This document shows, piece after piece, positions 13,442 through 26,977 of a stretch of 64,000 nt of DNA (its first letter is position 1; every line of letters begins with the position of its first letter). The notes under the pieces are model-generated. The model ran no database searches, was not told the origin of the DNA, and saw only the letters and a list, made by a program, of their open reading frames with translations. The stretch lies in contig BCIG01000020.1 of the NCBI GenBank assembly GCA_001599915.1, positions 521,416-585,415 of the forward strand. The letters are read 5' to 3'. A program made the translations under genes and the position numbers. Source of the stretch: Symbiotaphrina buchneri (Eukaryota > Ascomycota > Symbiotaphrinales > Symbiotaphrinaceae).

Positions 13442-15895
13442 ATTTAGGCAATGCTAATGAACCTGATCCAGACGCCATTCGACATCAGGCGCGGACCTCC
13501 GCGTGGTACAACAAGGAGGGAGAACCAAGGGCATACAACCCGTTCGGAAAGGTCAGGTCAAGAAATAGTCAGGTGTCGAGGTCAGACCTAGAGTCCGGGA
13601 GAAATGGGGGGAGGACGAGATTTCAATCCGATCCAGGCTTATCTATGGCGGAGATGGCTGGTGGTAATGGATCGGTGGATGCCAACGCACCCGCTCGTGC
13701 CAGTACAATGCCGGATATGCCTGGAGGAGAGGGGACCGGACAACCACGTTCTGTTACGCCTACTCCACAGTCTACAGACTATTCCAAGAGCACCATTGCG
13801 ACAGCGGACAATAAACCAAGACGACGATGGAGGGATAGGCTTCATCTCGGAAATTCCAGCACGGAGAAGCTGAACAGTAGTGAGAACGAGAAGGGAACAA
13901 GCAAGCCTCGCTACACGGTGGGGAACCAAATCAAGAACACGTTGTTCAACTCATGGATCAATGTTCTTCTGATCGCTTCACCTGTTGGCATAGCGATGTA
14001 CTATGCTGGTGTAAGCCTGGTGGTATGTTGTTTTCCTTGCAAATTGTGGTGTCCCGTACTGAGACACGTCAACAGGCCTGCTTCGTCGTCAACTTCATAG
14101 CAATCATACCACTTGCTGCCCTCCTTTCCTATGCTACGGAAGAGGTAGGAATCTAGCTGCAAAGGTCGCCCAATATGCTGATGCATCTTTAGATCGCACT
14201 GCGCACTGGAGAGACGCTTGGCGGACTTCTCAATGCTTCGTTTGGAAACGGTTTGTCGGCTATTCCTTAGATCTTGCGTGCCACTAACTGTCGACAGCTA
14301 CTGAATTGATCGTCGCAATCATCGCCTTAACAAAGAACGAAATTTTGATCGTGCAGACCTCGCTAATTGGGTCTATGCTGTCTAATCTCTTGCTTGTCAT
14401 GGGGATGTGCTTCTACTTTGGCGGGATGAACAGAGAACAACAATTCTGTGAGTTTCTTGCATCGATAAGAGTCCTTGCAGGGCTAAGTTAGTTCCTCCTT
14501 AGTCAACGAAACCGTGGCACAAACTGCTGCCTCTCTCCTTGCAGTAGCTGTAGGCAGCCTGCTCATTCCGACGGCCTTTCACGGCTTCAGTGATGGTGAG
14601 GACTCCGGTCTTGGACTATGCTTCTCGCATTTTTTGACGTTTGTATAGCTGGAAACACCGGAATAGATCCGTTGTCCCGTGGCACCGCGGTCATCCTCCT
14701 CTGTAAGCATATCAAGGAGCTTCGCATCTGTTACTGCGACTAACCCTTGTTCTTGCAGTCGTCTACGGCTGCTACTTGTATTTCCAGCTGAAAACTCATG
14801 CCCATATTTTCAACGAGCCCAGCCAAAAAGTTGCAAAGAACAATAAGGCAATTGAGCAGGGAGCGGTCAAGAAGTTATTCGCACAGGCAGGGGCACAAGC
14901 ACAGATCGCTGGAGGTGGCCGAGATGTGAACGTCCAGAATAACGACGAAGAAGATGATGAAGAGGAGGTACCCAACTTACATATCATCGTCGCTGTGGCT
15001 TTGCTCGCTATAGCCACTGCTCTTATCGCAGTGAACAGTGAATGCCTGGTCGATTCGATTCCTTCCATTACTGGAAGTGTCAGCCCCACGTTCGTTGGTC
15101 TCATCCTCCTGCCAATTGTTGGAAATGCTGCGGAACATGCTAGTAAGTCTATCTTCTGACCAATCTTCAAGTTCACTTTGAAATACTGACCAAAGATAAA
15201 GCTGCAGGTATGGTACTTGAATTGAGTCTATATGGAACATCTGAATTAATATTACCTTTCTTCCGCAGTTACTGTGTCCCTAAAGGATAAGATGGATTTA
15301 GCCATCGTGGGTACCCCCAGCTCTAAAACACGGCTGTATCGATTGCTGACCGTTTGGATCTTTCAGGGCGTTGCTGTGGGGAGCAGTATGCAGATTGCGC
15401 TCTTGGTGATCCCTCTGTCAGTTATCATCGGATGGGGAATGGGGAACAGCATGTCCTTGCTATTCGATGGTATACAAAGCAACTCCATGCGTTCATGTGG
15501 CTATAGCTAACTGGTCGTTACAGGATTCGAGATTGCGATCTTGTATGTAAAACACTGATGCAACTGCGTCTGAAGATAATAATGTTCGCGTCCTGTTGTA
15601 GATTCATTTCAGGTAAGGTCCCTTGAGTGTTGGGAATCCCCGAGCTTACAGTTCTGCAGTTCTGATTGTGAATTATCTGATTGCCGACGGAAAGTCGAAT
15701 TGGTTGGAAGGAATCCTACTTATGTCCACATAGTCAGTGCAAATTAGTCCTTTGATGTCCGTACCGGAATGCTGACTGTCTTTTAGCTTATTAATTGCCG
15801 TGGCAGCATGGGTATGTACATTAAGACCTTATTCTGGGCTTCTGCTGACATCCTTCCTGTTCTACCCCAAAAATCTGAATGCGGAGTCTACATGA
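13442..15895 (+). CDS. Vacuolar Ca2+/H+ exchanger (CAX family), N-terminal exon unresolved
   Basis: This is a CaCA-superfamily vacuolar Ca2+/H+ antiporter related to yeast Vcx1, which loads calcium into the vacuole using the proton gradient. A disordered Ser/Pro-rich N-terminus carries [10 protein letters not shown]. The two exchanger repeats each have their GN-x2-E signature: FGNATELIV in the first half and VGNAAEHA in the second. They are separated by an acidic loop (NDEEDDEEE). Supported exons are 13442-14022, 14076-14144, 14193-14250, 14298-14447 and 14503-14595. Further exons follow through 15811, including the [18 protein letters not shown] block, and each junction keeps the frame. The expected last exon encodes [11 protein letters not shown] and stops at 15893-15895. 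The preceding intron-like segment 15812-15859 lacks an AG acceptor but has no stop in frame, so it may be retained. No in-frame ATG was found at the 5' end, so the first exon lies upstream. Confidence 0.88.
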
Positions 15896-16311
15896 GGTAC
15901 AGGTCTGCCTTTCCTCTGGGTCTGCCTAGGCCTGGTGCAACGGAGCTGGCAAGGCGGCCGGCAAAACTCTGCTTTTTAATTCGCATTCATTTTGACACGG
16001 ATTCGCCAAATCTGACCTTCGAACCTGCATATCTGGCTTTTCAGCACGTGGCTGGCTACTTCTCCTATGTTACAATTCTATTCGGCTGCACCGGCTCCAG
16101 TTTTCTTGTGAGAGTACATGATACCAACACATGCAATAGGCGTGGATTTATTACCAATGCAGATTCCGTTTCACAGACCAGACGTTGAGGATATTGAAAC
16201 TTCGTCGATCGTAGCCCCGAAGCAGGTAGATCCATTCCCTGATGGGGAGCCAAGGTTGCAATGGGCCGCAACATGGTGGGTAATATCTCATGTGAATAGG
16301 GGTAAAATAGT

Positions 16312-16480
16312 TACCAAGGGCTCACATCAAGGGCTCAGACCAACGGCCTAGATCAGGAGCTCAGATCCAGGGGTACAGATCCAGGGGTACAGATCAAGGG
16401 CTCAGATCAAGGGTGCAAATCAAGGGCGCAAATCAAGGGCGCAGACGAGGGCGCAGATCGAGGGCACAGATGAGGGGCAC
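16312..16480. repeat. Minisatellite, about 13-bp unit
   Basis: About a dozen imperfect head-to-tail copies of a 12-14 base unit of the form cNCAGATCaAGGG are visible. The copies at the left and right ends diverge most, and the central ones are nearly identical. The array lies outside any supported gene. Confidence 0.85.
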
Positions 16481-17441
16481 GCCTGCTCAGCCTGAAGGTT
16501 ACAGATGCATGCAATGCCTACCTCCTTCAGAGGTCTAAGGGCGCTTTTGCAAGCCAGCTTTCTGTGAGGATCATTATTCATGGTTAGTTGCACTGATCTT
16601 ACACCAGGCATAGCTAAGAATCTATACTCTCCAATCCTAGTCTACCTACACAACAGGGAACTCTATGAAAACTGCATTACCCAGTAGTAATGGTCCATTG
16701 GATCAAAGGACGACGGACATGAGCTATCATGCTTTTCACAGAAACACCGCGCAGTTGGCAATAACTTCGATGTGGCACGAACCTCTCGAATATCTTTGCT
16801 GCTGATTTTCACCGCTCATACCAGTGCCGTATCTTGTGACTCGGGGGAACACGACCTCTCACTGACTTCAGACAAGGCTCTTCGAATCTTCTAAATACCT
16901 TTCCTTGCTGGACCCAAGCTCCTTATAACAACTTCAATATCTAAGCCTCCCACAACGTCAAACCCTGTTCTTTACCTCCTAGCTTCATACGTCTGACTTT
17001 CGGCACCTTGCATCGGACTGTTTCTTTTTGGCCTCATCTTTGACTTTTCATCTCTAACATTTACTTCCTCGCGTACGTCTTTGGTCAAGCTCGGAGGCTT
17101 GACCGTTTATCAACCTCTTCTTCTTTTCCAGATTCCCACCTCCACACCTCCCACTCATCGCCATCTACTGGGCTGATCGAGGTAATACTCAGGTGTTACA
17201 TCACCGGGCCTCTTCATCATACGAAGAGCTTCCAGTTCAATTCTTTACAAAATTCTTTACAAACATCTTCTTCAGAGCTTCTCTCTCTTTGACATCATCT
17301 CTCCCATCTCAGAGCGCTATCATATGCAGACTTTGCTTCACCTCTTCCCTTTCGGAACTACCAATCTAGATCTACTCGAGTACATGAGACTCAGTCAGCG
17401 ATCTATCGTCTCCGTACAGGAAATTAAGTGAAAGGCCTAAG

Positions 17442-17505
17442 GTACGTTAATTCCGATATAGCTAATGGAGCTTCATGACTTTGTCTGGATTTAACATATC
17501 CTCAG
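17442..17505 (+). other. Probable 5' UTR intron of the SNF2 gene
   Basis: A GTACGT donor, a TTTAACAT branch-like sequence and a CTCAG acceptor define a 64-base intron upstream of the start codon at 17672. It lies directly after the C/T-rich leader. A second leader intron ending at the AG just before 17615 is also possible. Confidence 0.45.
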
Positions 17506-17671
17506 CAGGACCGCTGAGCCCTTCTTCATCACATCAAGACGCAACAGTCGACTCATGCTTTGTGCCTGCCACCGAGTCTCGCTCTAAGGAATACTGCCAT
17601 TGACATCTGCCTAGGTGAAGGGTCAGAACCTCAAATACACCTGGCTTTTCTCTGTTCTTCTATCCCTTACT

Positions 17672-20600
17672 ATGGATTCTGGTGACAAAGTCGTCGGTAG
17701 TGGCGAGTCTCACGATGCTGGCCTGGGAATGAGCCCAGACCAGACAAGTCCACAGACTCGCGAACAGTGGACGTCCAAACCAGATATGCAGGTGGAGTAT
17801 GAAGCACTGGATATTGACGATTTGCTCGGTCCATCAATGCCGCAGACTATGACACCGGATAGCAAAGTGCCTGTGGTGGAGTTGAGCCATTTGGCCATGC
17901 AATCCGATATCGCGGGAGAGCCCCTGACTCGACCTGTTATACCGGGTGTCAATGACCGTGTCTCTGACTGGCCATCCCCTCCTACGCTGCCTGAGACCAT
18001 GGACATTGTTGGACCGCCTCCGGATTCGGTACAGGCTGCCGGGCCATCGAATCCAAACTTCGAGTCTCTGTTCACGCAGTCAGAGCCCGAATTACATATA
18101 CCTGGAGCTCCTACTGCTGTCATGATACCTCCTGTTACTAACTCACAGGAACATCTTGAAGGAGACGACCAGAAGCTAGCCACATTGGCTGATTTCCCGG
18201 AGATCATCGACCTTGACTCGGTTGAAGCGATGGACTTGCACATCGATCTGACAGGTGATGATTTTACGGCGCTACCCAAAGTGGAAACACCTGATTCTCC
18301 TAAAATCAAAGAAGAACCGATGGACGATGAAGCAGACTGCTTTATCACCTGGACTAATACAGTACAGAACGTTATTGAAATATCCGACGATGAAGATGAC
18401 CCCAAAGAAGGCGTACCAGCAACTACGCAAGACTCGTCTACCAGTGATGCTCCTAAACAGCAAGCATTGGTGGCGGAGACTGCTAGCCCAGACCCCGGAC
18501 TGAGTGGATCTGCTGGGGTTGCATTACCTTCAACCCAAGCAATTACAGAGGCTGTTCCAAGCAGTGCGCCTTTGCAAACGTTGGATCAACAATCTACATC
18601 AATACGCCCTCCAGGCCAGCTACGTCGAAGACAAACAGACCAACAAAGAGCGGAGATGTATCACAGGCAGAGGGGCCTAATCCAGAAGTTTGCTCAGAGT
18701 CAACAGCAGAATCCTGCTTCAGGCAATGCTTTCACTGGCTCAATGCTGTTTCCGCCCGTTCCACCAGCTCAAACAACAACACCACTCCAAAACATGGCTG
18801 GAGCAGATGACTCCAATGGCCAAAATGAAGCAAATAAACCACAGGATGAGAACTCCTGGATGAACGAAGCCGTTGAATCTGACAACGACATGGATATCTG
18901 CCGAGATTATCAGAAGATAATCCAGAGAAAACGCAGAGCGGGATTGGATGTTCTCGAGGAAGAAATTGCCTTGGCTAGAGCTATGGAAAACAGGGATAGG
19001 AAGAGGAGGAGACGGCACCCAGAACTCAGCTCTGAGCAGCGCAAAGCTCAAGAAGAGGCTGCACGACAGGCTGATAAGGAGGCATTGAGTGACTGTCCTG
19101 AGAGTTCTGACGTCGAGGAGACAACACCACAGGTGCAGTCTGATTCACTATTCATTCCGGAGGATGAAGATGAAGCTATCCTGCGACAAAACCTACTCCA
19201 GGTCATAGAACAGGCCAATCCTGAAAAGGAGGTTGATGACAACGAGAAGCGGACCCGCCAGAAAGTTGTCCGTAAGAAGGCGGCCAAAAATGCTAAAGAG
19301 GTCCATGCACAACGCAAAGCAAAGAAGCTGGCAGTCGCTCCCAACAATTCCCAAAAGACCAATAAGAGACAGAAACAGGCTAAGAACGCGGCCCATAAGG
19401 CAGTGCATAAGGAGGTCTCCGAGCATTTCGGACAGATGGCATCTCAAGCGGGTTATGGCCGTCGACGTGGTGCCGATACCGCGACTCTTGAGAATCTCAT
19501 GGACTCCAATACTGTCCATGACCATTTTGTTCAGGGAGTCTTTGAAAAAGGACCTGATATCCCAAGCGGCGCTACCAAGATGGATACACTAAAGGAGCTT
19601 ATGGCATCTGTGCCTGCTGACCTGCAGCGGCGGGGAGTGACCAATGACCGCACAGTTCTCCTTAAGGCCAGCAAGAATTTTGGTCATCGCAAAGTCAAAC
19701 CGGAGAACGGGAAGTGGAGGCTTAAAGGCATGCGTACGCCCATGTATCACCACCAACTACTCGGTGCAGATTTCATGGTGGAACGAGAACTTGGAGACAG
19801 AGAACCTTTTGGAGGAATTTGTGCCGGTAAGTCAATTTCGCCTTCCAATTTTGGACAATACACTGATCTAGTAGACGTTATGGGGCTGGGTAAGACACTC
19901 CAGACTCTTGCTTGCATGGTAGCAAATCCCGCCGACCAGGGGATTCCAAATGACAGAAAGACAACACTTCTGGTTGTCCCAAGTGGACTAATACATCACT
20001 GGTTTGATCAAATTGCGGAACACGTAGAACCTGGGGTGTTCAAGGAGCCATATCGCTACAAGAGAAGCCACCGTGTGAAGCTGTATCAGCTCACTGAGTG
20101 CGATATCATGTAAGCTGCTCTTGTGGAGTTCAATCAAAGGAAGCTGACATGTCCCAGGATCACTAGCTACAACGAAGTCGCAATGTCGTATCCATACCCT
20201 GGATCTGATCAGCTTCCGCAGTTGGATAAGAATTCAACTGAGACAGTCGATGACTGGACGAGACGGCATTGGGAGGATAGGGGCGACCTCCACCGAATCG
20301 AGTTCTATAGGATCGTTCTTGACGAAGGCCATTATATCAAGAACTATAGAGCGCGGACCAGTTTAGCAGTGACTTCACTGACTGCGAAATACCGCTGGTG
20401 CCTCTCTGGTACACCAATAATGAACTCACTGGAGGAGCTATACCCCTATTTCGTCTTCCTGAAGCTCAAATTATTCAGGGACTTCGCCGAATTCAAACAG
20501 AAATGGTGTAACCCATCGTCTGAAGTATGCAAGCAGCGTGTGCTTTCAGTACTATCTTTTGTCATGCTCAGAAGGTCATTGAAGGACAAGATGTTCAATA

Positions 20601-22240
20601 GGCCACTCCTTGAACTCCCAGAGAGTGAAAGTCACACGAAGAGAGTCACCTTCAGCAAACAAGAGAGGATCTTATATGAGGCTCTTGAAGAGAAATTTAG
20701 AAAAGGGTTCAATTACTGTCTCAAACAGAAAGGCTGGGAAGGCGCCAAAATGCAGTAAGTAATGAATCATGAAGGCTCAGTGGTGCATACTGACCTTGTC
20801 AAGGTATCAGAACTTTCTGGTTATGCTACTTCGCCTTAGGCAAGCTTGCTGTCACCCATTTCTTCTACAGAGATTCATCAAAGGGACGTTTGATTTGCAA
20901 GACCTTCGATCTGTCCAAGAACGGCTCCAGGAAGGAGATGAGCGCCTGGCACAACGAGCGGATGCTGGACCTCGCATCGATCTACAGATCGCAGAACTAT
21001 TGGATCAAGCCGAAAGTGACGACAATGGTTCGGAAACGAAAAAGGACGTCGGTCTGGACAAGTACCTGGATAATCTCGACGAAGAACAAATGCTAGCCAG
21101 AGTCATTTGCCATATGTGTGGTGATGTCTGCCAGGAGCCAGTCATAACATCCTGCCAGCATCTTTTCTGCAAGAGTTGTATCACTGAAGAATGCAACAAG
21201 AGTGCGGCGTTAGGTAGCGACTACACGGCCTGTCCTGCTTGCTCACGAGTGTTTCATGGCACGAAGCCCTTCACAGCGAAGGCAAAGAAGGCCGCAGTGG
21301 CAGAATCGACCTCTGATGAATCTCACAGCCAAGGCAAACGCGGACGCAAAAAAATATGGGAGAAAGACCTGTGGCTCGATATCAGTGATCATCTCTTACC
21401 CTCGACGAAACTGAATGAACTAAAGGGGCAAATCAAAGACTCCATCAAGAGTCATCCGGATGACAAAGTGGTCATCTTCTCGCAATGGAACCTCATGCTT
21501 CACATCATTGCGAGAATGGCGGGGCTGGAAGGCTGGACTTACGTTCTGGTGAAGTTCTATATAATCCTTAGGAGCGCAATATACTGACTGAAGCAGTACT
21601 ATGGTGCAATGGACACAGAAACGCGTGCTAAGACCGTACGTGATTTCCAGAAACCTGGATCCACCATCAAGCTGTTCATCGCTGGGTTGAAGGCGGGTGG
21701 ACTCGGCCTGAATCTCACAGCTGCGAATCGCTCTTTGTAGGAAATCTATATACCCTGTGCACTTGGAGTAGTACTGACTGCAATAGCAACTTGGATCTAT
21801 GGTTTAACGCGTCTGTGGTAAGTGGAAGGTTGGCGTCATCCCTGTGAGCCCCTATCATAGAATATTAACGTCTTAACCCCCTGTAATAGGAGAACCAAGC
21901 CTTCTCTCGCATCTTGCGCGCTGGTCAAGAAAAGAAGACATTCTTCACTAGAATCATCATCAACAATACTGTTGACCAACGCTTGCTGGATATGCAAGAG
22001 AGAAAGAAAAGATGTGAGTGTCTCGGCTCTTCGTACAGTCTATTCAGGTTGTGACGATCATATAGTGTGGCTCAGGCTATGAATGATCCAGAGGATAGAG
22101 CAGAAGGCGATGGTCCGAGGACATCCCATCTGACAATCAAGGAGATTGCGAGCCTCTTTGGATATATCTCCAGTGATGAGGAAGGAAACCCGACTTTGCT
22201 TCCCCATCGCGATGATCCAAACTATCAGTCTGATTCTTGA
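17672..22240 (+). CDS. SNF2-family ATPase with RING finger, Uls1/Rad16-like
   Basis: This is a Swi2/Snf2 DNA translocase with a RING finger inserted between its two helicase lobes, the layout of Rad5, Rad16 and Uls1. Exons read by eye are 17672-19826, 19875-20109, 20158-20754, 20804-21548, 21597-21736, 21787-21817, 21890-22017 and 22066-22240, about 1,401 aa. Visible parts are a disordered acidic N-terminus of about 700 residues, Walker A in VMGLGKT near residue 721, DEGH as the DEAH-box variant near 852, SGTPIMNS, a C3HC4 RING from about 1098 to 1143 (CHMC...CQHLFCKSC...CPAC), and KAGGLGLNLTAAN in the C lobe. Motif VI is a variant (QAFSRILRAGQ). Three SUMO-interaction-like segments lie in the N-terminus (IIDLDS, HIDLTGDD, VIEISDDEDD). 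The last intron needs a weak GTGTCT donor to keep the conserved tail in frame. The ATG at 17672 is chosen because the frame upstream has none. Confidence 0.85.
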
Positions 22241-22760
22241 TCTGCTGAAGCGCCGCATGGACCCAAAAGTTATTGTTTTATTGCTTTAGCCGGCGATCCC
22301 AAAAGTTATTGCTTTCGATGCTTTTGGTTATTCCTGATTAGAGATGCGATCTACGATGTTCCCTAGTCCTTCCAATCCATATGAATGCATTCCTCGAACC
22401 AGATAGCCATTCACGCGGATGCAGCTGTACCACGTAGAAAAGATCGCTGTCCAGTGATTTGGTAAGCTTGGATCGTCAGGAACCCATGATCGCCACGATC
22501 TCCACAAGATCGTAGCTATCGTAACCCAGTGACGAGGTGGACAGGGTGACAAGGTGATGAAAGGGCGGGTACCGGGCGATCAGAGCCGGGAGTCTCCTGG
22601 GCCTATTCACGGGGAAATAGCCTGCAGATCTGTCATGGAAAGTCACCGTAGTTAATAAGACAGGTGTTTGCGTATTCCCCCTTTGTGCCCCTTATTTCTT
22701 AGAGCCTGACGCCAAGCCAATTACACTTCCTAAAGTGGACAAGCTTAACGCGGCCACTTA

Positions 22761-22766
22761 ACGCGT
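22761..22766. promoter_or_regulatory. MluI cell-cycle box (ACGCGT), distal copy
   Basis: ACGCGT within AACGCGTT, 139 bases upstream of the MCM6 ATG. In yeasts this palindrome is the binding site of MBF (Mbp1-Swi6), which drives G1/S transcription of replication genes. The assignment rests on the exact motif and on the downstream gene. Confidence 0.7.
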
Positions 22767-22779
22767 TATCGCGTACACG

Positions 22780-22785
22780 ACGCGT
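22780..22785. promoter_or_regulatory. MluI cell-cycle box (ACGCGT), proximal copy
   Basis: The second ACGCGT lies within GACGCGTC, 19 bases after the first and 120 bases before the MCM6 start. Two exact copies within 25 bases is unlikely by chance and fits a G1/S-regulated promoter. Confidence 0.7.
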
Positions 22786-22904
22786 CTCGCCCACTTTAAC
22801 TCCCCAAGCGACCTTCTCCAAAGCTCCTTTACTCGCAAAAATCACAGGCAAGTTGGACGTCTCTCCACCACCAGTACTTATCTCGCACCAGAAAAGCCGT
22901 CAAG

Positions 22905-25969
<3,065 letters not shown>

Positions 25970-26977
25970 ACGCGTGCATGTGTGCATTTCGTGGACGTCT
26001 CTGCCGTGGCATGCTGTGCGTATCTTGCCTCAAACTCGAAGCAAATACCTTTGAGACAGAAGGAAGTGGAAAGGAAGAAAGAAAGGAAAGAGGAAAGGGC
26101 GTTTCTTAGGCGTAGTCTGCTGCGGAAAGGGGTGTCGAGGATGTTTGCTCATGACTGTCCAGCTCTCCATGGTTGCTTTTTTTCGAAGTCTGTCAAGATT
26201 GCTCTGGACTTATGGATATGATATGACCGGGGGCTGCACGTTTCGCAATAGGCGTTTGTTTCCTGCATGGAGAGAAAGATTTTCATCAGTGTCACTTAAT
26301 TCACGGCTTTGAATGCAAGCAAGAATGATATCCACGCAAAACAAAAGGAGCTCTCCATGTCCCTCCCTTTGACACATCAACACAAAGGACGAGACAGATA
26401 CAAGGGAAACGATCAGCATCTTTGAAGTCGCAAATTCCATCTTTCATTGCTAACTAAGGTAGACAGGTAAGCTTGAGCTCCAAGTCCAAGGACAAAAGTC
26501 CCTGGACCCCGCTAGACGTATTAAAACACATGGCATTCGCATTCCACTCATAGCACATTAAACCACCGCCGTTCTTGAACGCTGGAAGATTGAAAAGTTG
26601 AACTTGCTCGAATGCTGCTTGCTTGGTGATCGTTGATGTTCGCTTCGCTGTGAGCTTTGGGAAGAAAGGAGATGGGAAATACAAGCGCGGAAAATCACAT
26701 GAGCCAAGAACGTCACCGCCATGTCTCGTAAAGCGCCATTGCTTGCTTTTGAATGGAAAAAAGAAGCAAATCGCCGTAATCACAAAGTCAGGAGAGAAAG
26801 GGACAGATCGAAAAAGATGCTTGGTCGTCTTCCGCTTCGGTAGTCTGGGGCTCCATGGCAAGTGTATAGGAAGACTACCAGATGCTGTGTCTCCCATATC
26901 GGTTTGTCCATGATATCGAAGCTTTCTGCTGCGATAGGCACTAATCCTTAGGGCCTCAGCCCAATCCTGGTCTGAAA
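25970..26977. other. Convergent intergenic region
   Basis: This lies between the 3' ends of MCM6 (+) and the next gene (-) and should contain both 3' UTRs. A purine-rich GAAAGGAAAG-type stretch runs from about 26055 to 26100. Minus- and plus-strand open frames around 26450-26980 have no recognisable features and I do not accept them as genes. Confidence 0.5.

Larger units (their letters stand above)
15896..17671. other. Intergenic region with minisatellite and pyrimidine-rich leader
   Basis: This contains the 3' flank of the exchanger gene, a 13-bp tandem repeat at about 16312-16480, and then the promoter and leader of the SNF2 gene. The stretch from about 16,900 to 17,350 is strongly C/T-rich on the plus strand, as fungal 5' leaders often are. 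No coding gene is supported. Confidence 0.5.
22241..22904. other. Intergenic region between the SNF2 gene and MCM6
   Basis: This holds the SNF2 3' flank and the MCM6 promoter. A CCCAAAAGTTATTG sequence occurs twice about 40 bases apart, near 22261 and 22299. The two ACGCGT boxes are listed separately. Confidence 0.5.
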
